Counted from the stretch's first letter, positions 23,091 through 35,935 are shown. The stretch: DNA of 64,000 bases from Chiridota heheva (GCA_020152595.1 JAIGNY010004481.1:1-64000), one strand, 5' to 3'. Made by a program: numbers and translations. The notes: generated from the sequence alone by a model not told the origin.

Positions 23091-23340
23091 GAGACATGAA
23101 TATGCATGTAATATTCAGACATGAATATGCATGTCATATTCAGACATGAATATGCATGTCATATTCAGACATGAATATTCATGTCATATTCAGACATGAA
23201 TATGCATGTTGTATTAACAGACATGAATATGCATGTCATTCACAGACCTGCATATGCAAGTCATATTCAGACATGAATATGCATGAAATATTCAGACATG
23301 AATATGCATGAAATATTCAGACATGATTATGCATGTCATC
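23091..23340. repeat. About 24-bp tandem repeat with palindromic ATGCAT core
   Basis: About ten units of ACATGAATATGCATGTCATA plus TTCAG, some ending GAAATATTCAG. Each unit holds ACATGAATATGCATGT, an imperfect inverted repeat. Confidence 0.92.
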
Positions 23341-23438
23341 TAGACTTTACAACAAAAAGGCCAACATTTCTTATTTCAGAAAAGAAGAAAAATATTACTG
23401 ATTGTTTTGAATGCCAAAGTTCCCTTTTATTTCTTAAG

Positions 23439-24142
23439 TTAATGGGGAACTAGACCGAAAAGTGAGGGTGTATTTTTAGGGGATCCCCCTAAAATTTCAG
23501 GCCTGGGAGTTCCTTTTATGAGAAAGATAAGTTTATTTTGGAGCAGGTTCAGCAAAGAACCGCTTGAGTTGAGAAGAGTATGTGGCGATATGAATCAGGT
23601 TTTTAAGTTCCTATCTGGTAGTGATGCTTTGACTTCCTGTTATTTTTTTGCATGTTTTAGCTAATCCTCATCTCATGTGACATGTGGTAACAGTTTGAAG
23701 TTGACCAAAAAGTTCTCACAGATAGATATTCAGCATTTTAGCTTTTCGCAAAGAGTTGGTAATGGTGGAATGGTTTGCTTGAATGGGTGGGTAGTTAGCT
23801 CCAATTCTGTTCACAATTTCAAAGTCAACATTGATAAGTTCTTTACTAACTCTGGGAGTCTTTGGTTTTTTTTTTTTTTTTTTGTGTGGTGGTGGTGTTA
23901 GTTTGGGCTTTTTATGGAGTGACTAACCCTTCTTAGCCTGTAATCTTGTTATGTTATGTTAAACTACCACGTAACAGTATAGCAATGTTCTGTCTGGTTA
24001 ATATGAATATTCAGGTGACCTTTGAACTCACATAGTCTGTGGGCTATGGAGGCATGAAGTTTATTATTCTGTTGTGGATGATATATTTGTAAAATACATG
24101 CAAAAACGAGCACCCACACTTTTTGCTCTAGTGTTCCTTTAA
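23439..24142. mobile_element. TTAA-flanked MITE (family TTAA-1) interrupted by a LINE tail
   Basis: The left end (TTAA then GGGGAACTAGACCGAAAAGTGA) and the right end (CACTTTTTGCTCTAGTG then TTAA) match the terminal inverted repeats of the complete copy at 62495-62755. The inner right part, GTCTGTGGGCTATGGAGGCATG, also matches that copy. The middle is replaced by LINE sequence (23505-23955), so a retrotransposon appears to have inserted into the MITE. Confidence 0.75.
23505..23955 (+). mobile_element. LINE 3' tail fragment
   Basis: The frame NSLKLTKKFSQIDIQHFSF and SSNSVHNFKVNIDKF is the end of a CR1-like reverse transcriptase ORF. The same text appears on the minus strand at 56765-57310 (NSLKLTKEFSRIDIQHFNFS). 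Both copies end with repeated TTATGTTATGTT, a short 3' repeat as CR1-group LINEs often have. A T-run (23863-23883) interrupts it. Confidence 0.8.
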
Positions 24143-25199
24143 TAATTTTCACATGCCCCAGAATATAAACTAAGATTCTTTTTCAAAAAAAATATTTGAA
24201 GGTGAAACCTGATTATAAGCACGAGTTGTCAGTGCAGATATAGGAAGGCTTGCAAAAACATGTTGTAATGTCATTTCAAGAACTTTTCCAAACTTTCAAA
24301 TTCTGGAAAAAATCTGACCAATTATTTCATTATATGCAAATCTAAAATTTGTCTAAAAAAGTTGATTACATGCTTGACATTACATACACTGAATTATAAA
24401 ACAGGTCAAAATCTTGCACAAAGTTGAAATCCCAATAAATTGTTATACAAAAGACACTGTAATGAACATTTCTCATTTATGTGATACAGGACTGTTAAAG
24501 AAAAATATATATGAAAATAACCCAATGTCGGTTTCTTATTTCGAATAGGAGTTATTGCATTTTAAAGATCAGTATGTACAATGTGATGTCGTAATCGCAG
24601 ATGAAGACAACTTCTCTCATAATGAATTACCCCTTTCTAAATCATAGGAAAGAAGTTTGAATGTGCTAAATTATTGAGATGGGGTATAGCATGCACTTTA
24701 CAAGATCATGTTTTGATGTACCTTGTGCTCTGAATGAAAGAAAAACAAATTGTCAGTATATGAAAAATTATTCTTAACAGTATGTGAAAATTGATTGCAG
24801 ATTCTTTTGGTTTCCATAAGGACTTCCTGATCTTGGGGATTACCAATGAGGAAATAAAAAGAAACATTGTTGCTTCAGAAATGATCATATCCTATCATAA
24901 TTTGACAGAGACGACGTACAAAATTAGTCAATCAAGGATACTAACTTGGACAGAAGTGATTATGATATTAGTTGTACAAATAATATCAAATAAAGAAAAT
25001 TAGGTGTGGGACGCTTACTGCTTTCCTTTTTGACAAAAATGATTTGCAAATTCAGCTGCTTCAAGAACATAATATCCTTTAATTCAGGACAAAAATGATG
25101 ACCAAAATCAACAGATTATACTAGCTTAAAACTTGGGAAGAAAAAAATAGTCATTTAGAGAATTATGATCACTTTCCTCAAATATATTACCTCCAGAAC
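24143..25199. other. Unassigned AT-rich DNA
   Basis: No gene, RNA or repeat family supported. Confidence 0.45.
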
Positions 25200-26215
25200 T
25201 TGAGTGTCAATGATGCTCCAGTTCAACCAAGGATTTATTGAGGTCTCAAAATTTGTTTGTAAGTGGAGAAAGATTGATTTAACGATCCAGACTTGTTTGG
25301 TGCAGAGGTGTTCAATTGGTCACCGATAAAAGTACCAGTCACTATATCAATCAACCAACCAATTACCAACCAACCAACCAATTAACCAACAAATTACCAA
25401 TCAACCAAACAATATAGTATCTTTGTAATTAGTGTCAATGATGTAGCTCAAAACAGGTTTTTTGGGGGTCTTACAGAGAAACTTTTTTGATTTAAATACC
25501 TAATTTTCTGATTGGAACAAAGGTGATCAAAAAGTCATTTAGAAATTTACCAATCACTACACAAATCAATCAACCACAAAATATAGTATATCTGTAACTT
25601 GAGTGTCAATTGATGTTGTAGCTTAACCACAATTCATTGGGGTCTCACACATCTTGTAAGTGATAAGACACATCTTATTTGAAGATCTGGATTTCTGATT
25701 GGTGCAAAGTAGATCAAAGCCATTGAGAAAATTACCAATCACTTTCCAAAAAATAATATCTTCACAACTAGAGTGTCAATGATGTTGCAGCTTAACCAGG
25801 TTTATTGGGGTCTCACACAACATCATGTAAGTGACAGGACATCTTATTTAATATCTAGATTTCTGATTGGTGCAAAGGTGATCAAAGTCACTTTGAAAAT
25901 TACCAATCACTTTCCAAAAATATACTATCTTCAAAACTACAGTAGTGTCAATGATGTTGCAGCTTAACTAGGTTTATTGGGGTCTCACACAACATCTTGT
26001 ATGTGAAAAGACATCTTATTTAATTAAGATCTAGATTTCTGATTGGTGCAAAGGTGATCAAAGTCATTCAAGAAATTACCAATCGCTTTCCAAAAGTATA
26101 TCTACAGAACGAGAGTGGTTACTGATATTGAAGCTCAAATCGGTTCTCTGGGGTCTCTCACAACTTTTTGTAAATATAAGTAAAACTTGTTGCTTTTAAG
26201 CAAAGGTGATCAATT
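25200..26215. repeat. Degenerate satellite, about 170-bp period, about 6 units
   Basis: The phrase GAGTGTCAATGATGTTGCAG occurs in related form at about 25203, 25432, 25600, 25770, 25942 and 26110. Each is followed by a GGGGTCTCACAC-type phrase, then GATTTCTGATTGGTGCAAAG, GTGATCAAAGTCA and ATTACCAATCACTTTCC. The two central units are the most alike. Confidence 0.88.
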
Positions 26216-26227
26216 TAGTACAAAAGT

Positions 26228-26311
26228 GGGTGTGGCACAATGATGGTACCAAGATGGGTGTGGCACAATGATGGTACCAAGATGGGCATGGCACAACGAT
26301 ACTATTCAAGA
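26228..26311. repeat. 28-bp tandem repeat, 3 copies
   Basis: GGGTGTGGCACAATGATGGT followed by ACCAAGAT is present twice, with a third diverged copy reading GGGCATGGCACAACGAT. Confidence 0.85.
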
Positions 26312-28425
26312 AGCTGAATAACTATGAGCACAGTAAACAGTTTGAAATAGAAATTGAAACAATACAAAGGCACTCGTTCCATCCATTTGGTGAATCCAGT
26401 AGGTTGGTTGCAACTTACAGTACATTTCAGATATTTCTCCAAAAAAAAAGAGCAAAAACAAGCATTTCAGTTTTGAAAATAACATGGGAGCCTTGTTTTT
26501 ATAATTATTTAGTAATATAAACCCAAAGAAGAATTAATACGACAAAAAAATAGCATTATTTCTTCCATACCAGTAAAGATATAACAGTTGCTTAAGGGCT
26601 GGAACAAGTTAAGAATACAATTGGATGTAAAGAAAGTTGGGGCATAACCAGACCTAAGTACATGGGAATTGTGGAATTGATGTAAGTCGGGTACAATATT
26701 GAAAAAGACAAAAAAAAACATTTTAAGCTTATGAATATATCAGAGTATATATGGATATATTGCTACCAAAGCAGAGAAGAAACTTGAATAAACAAATAAT
26801 TAAAACTTAAACTTAAATTAATTGTGTTAGTTTTGTCAAGCTTTTCACAACAAAAAAAGTTTTATTTTTTAGAAATAAAAATTATAATACAGAGACAGAT
26901 AACATGGAAGACTACATATACATAACACTTACAATTGGCTTCAACATACACAAGAGGAGAGTAGAAATGCTGTTTAACACACACTCAAAGCAGATAAGCT
27001 CTTAGCAATCTAAGGAAAATATAAGGGCTCTCGGTCGAAGAGTGAAGGTGTATCATTCTGGGTGCCTAGACTACTCCAACTAACCAAAGATGCCCCCCCT
27101 CCCTCCCCCTCTGGAGGCACAACAAGTACTATTCATTCCAAAGGACAATTGGGGCATGAAGTGCCCTCTATTCCATTCAACAGGGCATGAAAAGTGGATT
27201 TTTGTACTTTTTCAAAGCATTAAAAAAATATAAAAAAACTCAAACAATCACGCCCCTAATGATAGAAATACATGCTTGTAATGAACAATTAATGTTTTTG
27301 TCATTAAAAGTGACCTTACTCTTCCTTTTCGCCCAGCACCAGATCCGGATGGGGGGGGGGGGGTCAAGATCACCCCACCCTTTTTAGAATTTCACCAATA
27401 CACTTGTAACACTGAAGCCATATATTTTCATGACTTGACTTCGGATTCCAAGGCTTGGACCACCCCCCTTTTGAAAACCCTAGATCTGTTCCAGACATGT
27501 GTGCCTGATTCTTCTCCCATGTTACACCTTTCATGTAGAGATATCCCTGATACCAACATGCAGCCAATTCTAGTAAAATTGTCCCCAAAATATGCCTTCT
27601 CTTTCTGACCGAGTGCTCCATAAAATAAAGACGCTTGCATCTTGTTGTAATCTCAAAGGCAAGTTTATCTTCAGCACTTAACATTCTAACTCAGTTCTAC
27701 AACATTATCACCAACATCTTGCATCGAAGACGACAGATTTCACTTATAACACAGCATCACATAAAGCCGACCGACCACAGCCACCGAACCCACTCAACGT
27801 CTTCCTTGCATTCAACAACACTTTACATCTAACAAACAAATTACACTTACAAAGATTCTCGCTTCATTCCAGAAACCGTCAAAATTGATCAGACAAGCTC
27901 AGTTGTGTCAGTTACGATAATCTGTCAACTGATATGATTTCACACCTATGCTTGTTTTTAATTCCTAATCAGTTTAACGCAATTCTTTTTAAACTCTTCT
28001 TTAAAAGTCCCCCCACCCCGATGAAGTTAACTAGAGAAATAACAGTATTACTAAAATGAAAACAGAGATAACATTATTTTGATGAAAAGGTAATTCTTGG
28101 ATTGGGTTGTGCTATTTGTAAGAAGCTAGGTGTAGCGTTGTGTACTTCATTGTCTTATACTTATCTTTTTAAATATCCAAGTATTCAAGAAAGTAGCATA
28201 AATCCACTACTGGTCACCTGTCATGAAACGCAGTATATGTAATTAACCTGAAAACAAATCAGCTTGTCACAAGTGAAAATTTCACAAACCCATTGGTTGT
28301 TTATGCCTATACATCTAAATGTTATACGTTAAGCCTGTGAGGCAAGTTTACAAATGCAACAACGCTGTGGAATTTTGTATGTTACATGTATGAAAATCTT
28401 TTCTCACGCTACCTAATGATATGGT
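26312..28425. other. Unassigned DNA
   Basis: No gene supported. It contains a G-run at about 27349-27363. A phrase at 27034-27050 (GGTCGAAGAGTGAAGGTG) resembles the inner left end of MITE family TTAA-1 and may be a fragment. Confidence 0.4.
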
Positions 28426-28507
28426 ATTGGTTGTCACTTCTAATGCCCCCTTTAGGGGTCCATGTCATTGGTTGTCACTTCTAATGCCCCCTTTAGGGGT
28501 CCATGTC
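28426..28507. repeat. 41-bp perfect tandem duplication
   Basis: ATTGGTTGTCACTTCTAATG and the following CCCCCTTTAGGGGTCCATGTC occur at 28426-28466 and 28467-28507. Each unit holds the hairpin CCCCTTTAGGGG. Confidence 0.95.
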
Positions 28508-29030
28508 AACAATGTGCCCTTCTGTCATAGTTAATCTGTTTCAGAAGTCTTGTTTACTTCGTAAAACTTACGCACCCTCAAAAATAATGAAAAATATAAA
28601 GAACAAAATTAAAGCCCACAAAAATTCAGATATCAATACCCAAATTTGTAATGCAACTTTGAAGTCAACATTTTCTTACATAATTATAATTTTCTTTCTT
28701 AAATTCATGTACATTTTAGGGGTGTGGCAAATTTCTGCCTAAATGTTGATGTCTAATTACCATATCCTTTATCAAAATCAAGCAAGAATAAATCAATTTC
28801 CAGGAACAGAGACTTAGAAAAGATCTTACGGAATTTTTGATAAAGTTTATCGAGATGAAAAGGCGTCCATCACTTATGTATCCATCACAAATGTACCATG
28901 TATTATATGTTCCTCAAACTTCCATCATATAGATCCTATATTATCATATATTATATCATATAGATCATATATTATCATATAGATCAGATATTTTCTAAAA
29001 GAGCTACATCTGAGACTGTTATATCCAAAA

Positions 29031-29692
29031 TGTAAACCCTTTCTAATTGGCTTAACTATAAAAAAAAAAAATTGAATTTCTTCTTGGCCTTTCCGAGTAA
29101 AAATTGTCTCAAAATGTTGCTTACATTTTGTTACAGACTTATTTTTCCTTGCAGATGACCATTTATACCTTTTGTTTACTCAGTGATAAGAAATGTTACT
29201 AAATTGATCATATTTCCATGAAAACTACAAATCATTATAAAAAAAAATTACGTTAAACTGGTATTACATGACTTCTCTCATAATTCATGTTTCTATGGTG
29301 ATTTGTTGTCACAGTTACCAAATGTTCTATTCATAATGCCTGGAGGTGTTTTGCATATATGTTGGATTTTATCAAGACGCGTCGTGACCTATTTTGTAAA
29401 CCCTTTCTAATTGGCTTAACTATAAAAAAAAAAATGAATTTCTTCTTGGCCCGAGTAAAAATTGTCTCAAAATGTTGCTTACATTTTGTTACAGACTTAT
29501 TTTTCCTTGCAGATGACCATTTATACCTTTTGTTTACTCAGTGATAAGAAATGTTACTAAATTGATCATAGAAACTACAAATCATTATAAAAAAATTACG
29601 TTAAACTGGATGACTTCTCTCATAAATGTTTCTCACAGTTACCAAATGTTCTATTTTTGAGGTGTTTTTGCATATATGTTGATTTTATCAAG
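29031..29692. repeat. About 345-bp direct duplication, second copy with several small deletions
   Basis: Copy 1 (29031-29375) and copy 2 (29395-29692) both run from TGTAAACCCTTTCTAATTGG through TTGCTTACATTTTGTTACAG, TTTGTTTACTCAGTGATAAG and TACGTTAAACTGG to GATTTTATCAAG. They are nearly identical except for five or six losses of about 4-15 bases in copy 2. Confidence 0.93.
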
Positions 29693-30099
29693 GATTTTGA
29701 GCCTATTTTTGGTAATGACAGGATTTGAGCCTGAGTGAAATGAGCGTTTTGAGTTTGTCGTTTCCCGCTTAATGTACCGTGATTAGCAGACACACTCTCT
29801 AGGGGAAAACCTTCCTTATTTCCTTTGTATACAATGTATTTGCATGTTACACAATTTCATCATTTTAACTTCTTATGGGGAAGAATAATCTTAAATTACC
29901 ATACTTCAATCTCGGCTGGGTATATTTCTGGCGTATACTAAAAATAATCTCCATCAGGGAGAAAGTTTTAATTTGGTTCAAGACGAGTTTTAAGACTGCA
30001 CCCACAGTAAGACTACTTGCATCATATATATAAATATATAACACGAATAGAATATAAATAATGCCTTAACCATTAAATCTAAAATATTCAAAATGAAAT

Positions 30100-30290
<191 letters not shown>

Positions 30291-30483
30291 AAATATCATG
30301 AAGTTGCATTATATATGGATATAAAAACAGTGTAACCCATTTTCACATATTCAACCCACACAATGTCCCACCAAAATTCATGGTCCCTGGAAGGTATTTC
30401 ATGGTCCCCAGAAAAATCACTTTTTGACCAATTTTAGTTACTTTTGGAGCATTTTCCATTATTTTTGTTTCATAGTCTCTTGA

Positions 30484-30665
30484 ACAAATGGACCCCTTGG
30501 ACGAACCAGGACCCTATGCAAATGGGCCCTTTGGACATCTGGGACACTATACAAATGGCCCTTTGGACATCAAGGCATTATGCAGATGGGCCCTTTGGAA
30601 GTCTGGGACACTATGCAGATGGGCCCTTTGGACATTTGGGACACTGTGCAAATGGGCCTTTGTCC
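30484..30665. repeat. About 34-bp tandem repeat, about 5 copies
   Basis: Units of the type ATGGGCCCTTTGGACATCTG followed by GGACACTATGCAG, with variable length. It encodes only a repeated peptide; no gene called. Confidence 0.85.
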
Positions 30666-31551
30666 CCAACTCCATTCTTAAAGGGCCTGCCCACATTACA
30701 CCTGAAGTTTCACATTAATCATAATATGAAATTCCAACAAATGAACTGATCTGGAGTTGGATAGGATTAGCAATACCTAAAAGTGGAAATATGTTTGCCA
30801 TTAGTTTCTGAAAAATTGACAAAACTGATAGGTTCTTAAAAGAAAATACTCATATTTTTCTCCCTTTATGACTAAAACCTGAGGACCGACCATGCACAAA
30901 GCAATATAGACCATGGTCTTCAACTCTGTACCACTGTCATGTATCAATAACATTTGAAAAACTTCTATCCCAAAAGTGCACACAACCTATTCACCAATTA
31001 GCATCGCTACGGCAACGAGAAGCAAACTTCCTTAAAATCTGCAAAAAGAACCTTTTAATAATCTTTACTTATCAATTGAGACAAAGGCAGTTTCTATCAA
31101 TTCTTCTTTATCTTTTGTTCAGCTTCAGCAAAGCCTCCATTCTGCAATTAATCCTCCTGCATATACAATGCATTCTATAAGATTACCATCAAAAGGTAAT
31201 CTATTTTTGGGCATGACAGCTTACTTCAGCCCACATAACAACAGAGTTTATTGCTTTTAGGGCAATATCAGATACAATAGCTATGCAAACACTTCAAATC
31301 CAATTCTTTTTCAGTAAGGAAGTGAAATGGCTTTCTTATAGTTTTCTTCATTTCCAAAACATGCAGTGATAGACTGTCAATATGCAAGGTAAAATTATAT
31401 GCCTTAAAGTGGTAAGACTTTTCCTCTTATAAGGAAATGTAAGAAATCAATTACAAGGTGAAAGTAACAATGAGAATTTACAGAACATTGCTGAAGATTT
31501 GGCTGATCAAGTGAAATCAGAGGTATCATTCTTACATGTGGTTGCTGGGAT
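30666..31551. other. Unassigned DNA
   Basis: No gene or repeat supported. Confidence 0.45.
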
Positions 31552-31835
31552 GATGAAGTTTAACGACACCACGACAGCGGTGGTCAAATTGTGCCAGTGT
31601 CAGAAGTGGACTGGACTGGATGTCACGCATAGGCTGGGGCCCAGAGTGAGCACTTGCCCAATGATGGAGCTGTAGCTACAAATTGTGCCAGTGTCAGAAG
31701 TGGACTGGACTGGATGTCACGCATAGGCTGGGGCCCAGAGTGAGCACTTGCCCAATGATGGAGCTGTAGCTACAAATTGTGCCAGTGTCAGAAGTGGACC
31801 ATAGACTGGGGCCCAGAGTAAGCACTTGCCCATTA
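31552..31835 (-). mobile_element. LINE 3'-end fragment with 94-bp tandem duplication
   Basis: Bases 31555-31600 (TTTAACGACACCACGACAGC then GGTGGTCAAATTGTGCC) match the terminal segment shared with 38005, 43810 and 57570, all in the same orientation. From 31588 a unit of about 94 bp (starting AAATTGTGCCAGTGTCAGAA) is repeated twice and partly a third time. Confidence 0.65.
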
Positions 31836-32073
31836 TTTTATCCAGTAGAGATGAAAATACATTACCTAAGATAAGCCCTGGTCAACCACAAAGGAGAACG
31901 ATTTGTAAGGAATATTCCCATAAATTTTGGGTGTAGCCAAGCAAGGCAGGGAAGGGGAAGGGGGGGGGAGGGGGTCATACGATCCCCAAAAGTAAAATGG
32001 CATTGGTAAAAGGTCCAGAAAATATGATAAAAGGTCAAACAGAATCTAGATCTTCAAATATGATGTGTCTTGG

Positions 32074-32520
<447 letters not shown>

Positions 32521-32990
32521 TTAAAGAAACAAAGTGGTGTACAAACCATGTTGATTTCTTATTCTGTTTGAGTAATCACATTTCACAAATTTCATCTACA
32601 TGGACCAAACTGTCATTTTCCCAGATCCAAATGTACAGGGCTTGCATTGTTTTGAAGATTGCATATTAACTGAAGCTTCTTAACAAAAGGTGTCAGTGAT
32701 ATTGCCTCTCAGAAAGTTAGTTAACCTTTTACTTCCTTAAACACTGGTTGTAATTGTTTTGTTAAATTTGACTACAACAAAGCAAAATCTGCCACATCCA
32801 TAATCCGCTACAGAAATTCTCTTTTTTTAATTATTAAAATCAAAGGTTTTAAAACTTCATCCTCCACTTATATTTCCTCAACTTTCATTTTGTATAATAT
32901 CATGATTGACTCAAATAAAAGAAGTTGGAAGTAAATCTTAATACGTAATCTTTCACTGTATTGTCCTAAGAGAATTTTTGAGTATATCGG
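32521..32990. other. Unassigned DNA
   Basis: No feature supported. Confidence 0.45.
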
Positions 32991-32996
32991 CAATCA

Positions 32997-33312
32997 TTTA
33001 TAATCATTATTATTATCATTATAATCATTATTATTATTATAATTATGATAATAATAATAATAATAAAAATAAAAATAATAATATTTATAATTATTATTAT
33101 TGTTGTTATTATTATTATTATGATAATAATAATAATAATACAAATACAAAATAAAAATAAATAATAATAATATTTATAATTATTATTGTTATTATTATTA
33201 TGATAATTATGATAATAATAATAATAATAATACAAATAAAAAAATAAAAATAATAATAATTATAATCATTATTATTGTTGTTGTTATTATTATTATTGTT
33301 GTTATTATTACC
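32997..33312. repeat. Alternating (ATT)n / (AAT)n blocks forming inverted repeats
   Basis: Blocks of ATTATTATT alternate with AATAATAAT around TATGATAAT joins, three times over. Each pair is self-complementary. About 100-bp higher period: TATTATTATTATGATAAT recurs. Confidence 0.93.
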
Positions 33313-33382
33313 AAAGTTAAGTATGTGTATCATAACATGGACACTGACATCCTGATAGCAGAGAATGGAGTGATGATTGACG

Positions 33383-33752
33383 GCTTGTCACAAAAAGTCA
33401 CGTCACACAATTTATAAATTTGTCACATAAATGTCACATAATTTTTGTCACCTTTTGCACAGAATGTCACATCACTTTTGCCTTTGTCACATTTGACTGG
33501 CATAGATTCACGCATCATCACCACTTGACTGAAGATACTCATAGAAAGGATCATTTGGTTGTCTGTTTCATGGAAAATGGAATCCATCACTAAAATGCAA
33601 CATCAAATTACCAATGAGTGTGATTGATGGGGTAAAACATGTCACAAAATGTCAGACAAAATTGAGTACATCTGTTTATGTTCATTTTGTCACAAAATGT
33701 CACAGATTTTTGGACAATTGAAAGTTTGTCACTCAATGTCACGTCACATTCG
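33383..33752. repeat. Degenerate GTCACA-rich repeat
   Basis: GTCACAAAATGTCACA-type phrases recur about 15 times with irregular spacing, in two groups (33383-33495 and 33635-33752). No coding meaning. Confidence 0.75.
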
Positions 33753-33931
33753 CTCCATTCTCTATCACAGGTCAACCATTTTCACATTATTTCAAATTAA
33801 TTATTTTACAAAGTTTACACCTTAATGTGAGCTGTTTCATCAACAACAAAAATTTCAGTAACTATTTTCTGGACGCAAGCAATTGGAGAAAAATAAGACG
33901 TACAGTGCAGAAGAAAATGAAATTTAATTTT

Positions 33932-34018
33932 CATTACAAGATACCAATTAATGGTAGCGGCATTACAAGATACCAATTAATGGTGGCGGCATTACAAGAC
34001 ACCAATTAATGGTGGCAT
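33932..34018. repeat. 29-bp tandem repeat, 3 copies
   Basis: CATTACAAGATACCAATTAA followed by TGGTGGCGG, three adjacent units; the last is slightly shortened. Confidence 0.93.
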
Positions 34019-34865
34019 TACACATGGAGTGACGACACATATGTTGTCATCCCTACCAAGCTTTGCTTTCCAACATTTTTGCAACCTCCTCTTTTTGTCC
34101 CCACTCCTTTATTCTACTTAATGACACCACTGGCAGAAAACAGATCATGTTAGAAAGCACAAGACTTAACAAGAAAGGAGTTTAGAGGTTATTCTAATTA
34201 CTTTTTAGGAATAAATACATGACACTGGGTAAGAAACTTGCTTACAAATTCAAAAAGCGTTTACCTTCATTCATAGAATACCGAAGCAGATAAATGCTAT
34301 CAAAAGAAACTATGTAACTGTGTGATTTTTACCAAATCCAGATTTTGTGCATAATGTGCTTAAAAAAAATCAATTAACATCTCATGTTGCAAACTTCACT
34401 GCAACATTAAAGATAGAAATCAGGGGGGTCGACCCGAACAACACTCGTTTCAAAGCAGCATGTCGTGAAAAATTTACAAAGAGGGTAAAAAGCCTGCATC
34501 TTAAAATCATTGCAAAAAAAGGGTAAGCCTTCCAATAATATTTACTTTAAAAAAATTGATGTGCATTTAAATCAATGCCTGGAACAAACCTAGCCTACTT
34601 TTGTGCATATTATTATTCAATAAAGTTATTTGAGAGAAAGACACAGCCAATTATCCAGAGGGCACAACTTAACATCATCCCACCATATAGCCATGGGTTG
34701 ATCCATTTGAAAAGAAACACACCAAGCTCCAATCAATATGGTAATAGTACCTTTATTAATACACTAGGCAATAACAACAACCTTGGGTTACACTAAATTT
34801 AAGGAAATTTATTCATTCCTTAAAATACAATTCAATTTAACCAATAGAAGGATTTCATCACGTGA
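34019..34865. other. Unassigned DNA
   Basis: No gene supported. Confidence 0.4.
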
Positions 34866-35445
34866 CTCTTAACTCATCTAGAAGCCATTTTGCCGGGAAA
34901 TCGTCGTTGCGTTTCACACATTTTCACACAACTCAGTCACGTCACACGTACAACAAACATACTGCCTGCTAACCTACCTACCAGTTCAGCAAATTTTATT
35001 GTTTTTGTTCGCGGCAGCGATTTTACTTCATATTTTCCTAGCGTTTTAAATATTCACAGGGTATACCAAGAGTAAACTTTCACGTGAACGCCATCTGATT
35101 GTTTGTTATATGCAGACAAAGCCTACATACCTGGCATAAAGTGCTCACTGCAAATCCACTACCGAAAGTTGTCAGACGTTGCGTTGTACAGCGGAAACCC
35201 ACAGCAAACGTCAATCAGGATCAGAGGGAAATCGAGAAAATGTCTTTTTATTTTCCAGCACACATCTATTAGTGCAACCAATGGCACAGCATGACTCCAG
35301 CATAATTATCTTACAAAAATGATCTTATATAACAACATGCAAGCGTTTGTAAGTCTAAATAAGCGTACAGCAGACGATCGTTCTCGCCCAACAAAATGGC
35401 AATGTAAACAAAGTCACGTGACCTCATGACATCAGTTGAAACACC
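34866..35445 (-). mobile_element. THAP-containing element, copy 1
   Basis: The whole segment is related, in opposite orientation, to 55190-55620. Shared phrases run from the upstream flank (GTTTACATTGCCATTTTGTTGG-like, with a TGACGTCA- or TGACATCAG-type site) through the THAP exon to CAGTATGTTTGTTGTACGTG. Both copies therefore carry an upstream region plus a THAP exon. THAP domains occur at the N-terminus of P-element and Kolobok-type transposases and of host THAP proteins; a DNA transposon is the likelier source because the unit is dispersed. Confidence 0.65.
35131..35303 (-). pseudogene. THAP zinc-finger exon, broken
   Basis: From an ATG at 35303 the minus strand reads MLESCCAIGCTNR, then KKTFSRFPSDPD, a TGA stop, RLLWVSAVQRNV, another stop, and in a shifted frame WICSEHFMP. 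This is the THAP layout: C-x3-C-like start, FxxFPxDP, WxxAVxR and CxxHF closing the C2CH finger. A canonical donor GTATGT follows directly at 35130. Two stops and a frameshift make it a pseudogene. I call THAP from this motif order; the transposase catalytic part is not present in the window. Confidence 0.8.
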
Positions 35446-35929
35446 GTAATTGGAAGAAAAGAAATGGTATGTTATCATAAAATTAAAGGCTTTCTGATTA
35501 TGGGCAGTACTTAAATGGTGGTGCAAACCTGTTGCATTTATTTTTTTGATGAAATGAAAACCAGATTTTTGACTCTTGTCAATCTAAGTTGCCAATACAG
35601 ATTTTGACAATAAAGTGAATTGTGTTTCTTAAAATAAATACTGCTGGGAATGTTAGTATAAAATGTTAGTAGTCAGTATCTTGTTACTTTCCAAACCAAT
35701 TACAATCAGTCCTTTTTAACAGGGGGCTTATCTTTCTTGTCTCCTTCAGAAGCATTTACAATCGTCCAATTAAAAGCGGGGTTTATTCTCCTTTTCTCTC
35801 CTTTAAAGGCATTTATAACAAACTAATTTGGATAAACTTTATTTAAAGTAAAGAAAGAAGAACTCAAAACTCTTTTTCTTTATAAATACTGATGGGCAAA
35901 ATTACACCAAGATGAAAAAAAGCCTACTT

Positions 35930-35935
35930 TTTATT
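35930..35935 (-). terminator. Candidate polyadenylation signal of PTP4A
   Basis: AATAAA on the minus strand, about 285 bases past the PTP4A stop codon. A reasonable poly(A) signal by position, but AATAAA is frequent in such AT-rich DNA, so this is weak. Confidence 0.3.

Noticed and set aside
23091-23340. CRISPR-like regular repeats
   Set aside because: No unique spacers of constant length; the units are directly adjacent tandem repeats in an animal genome.
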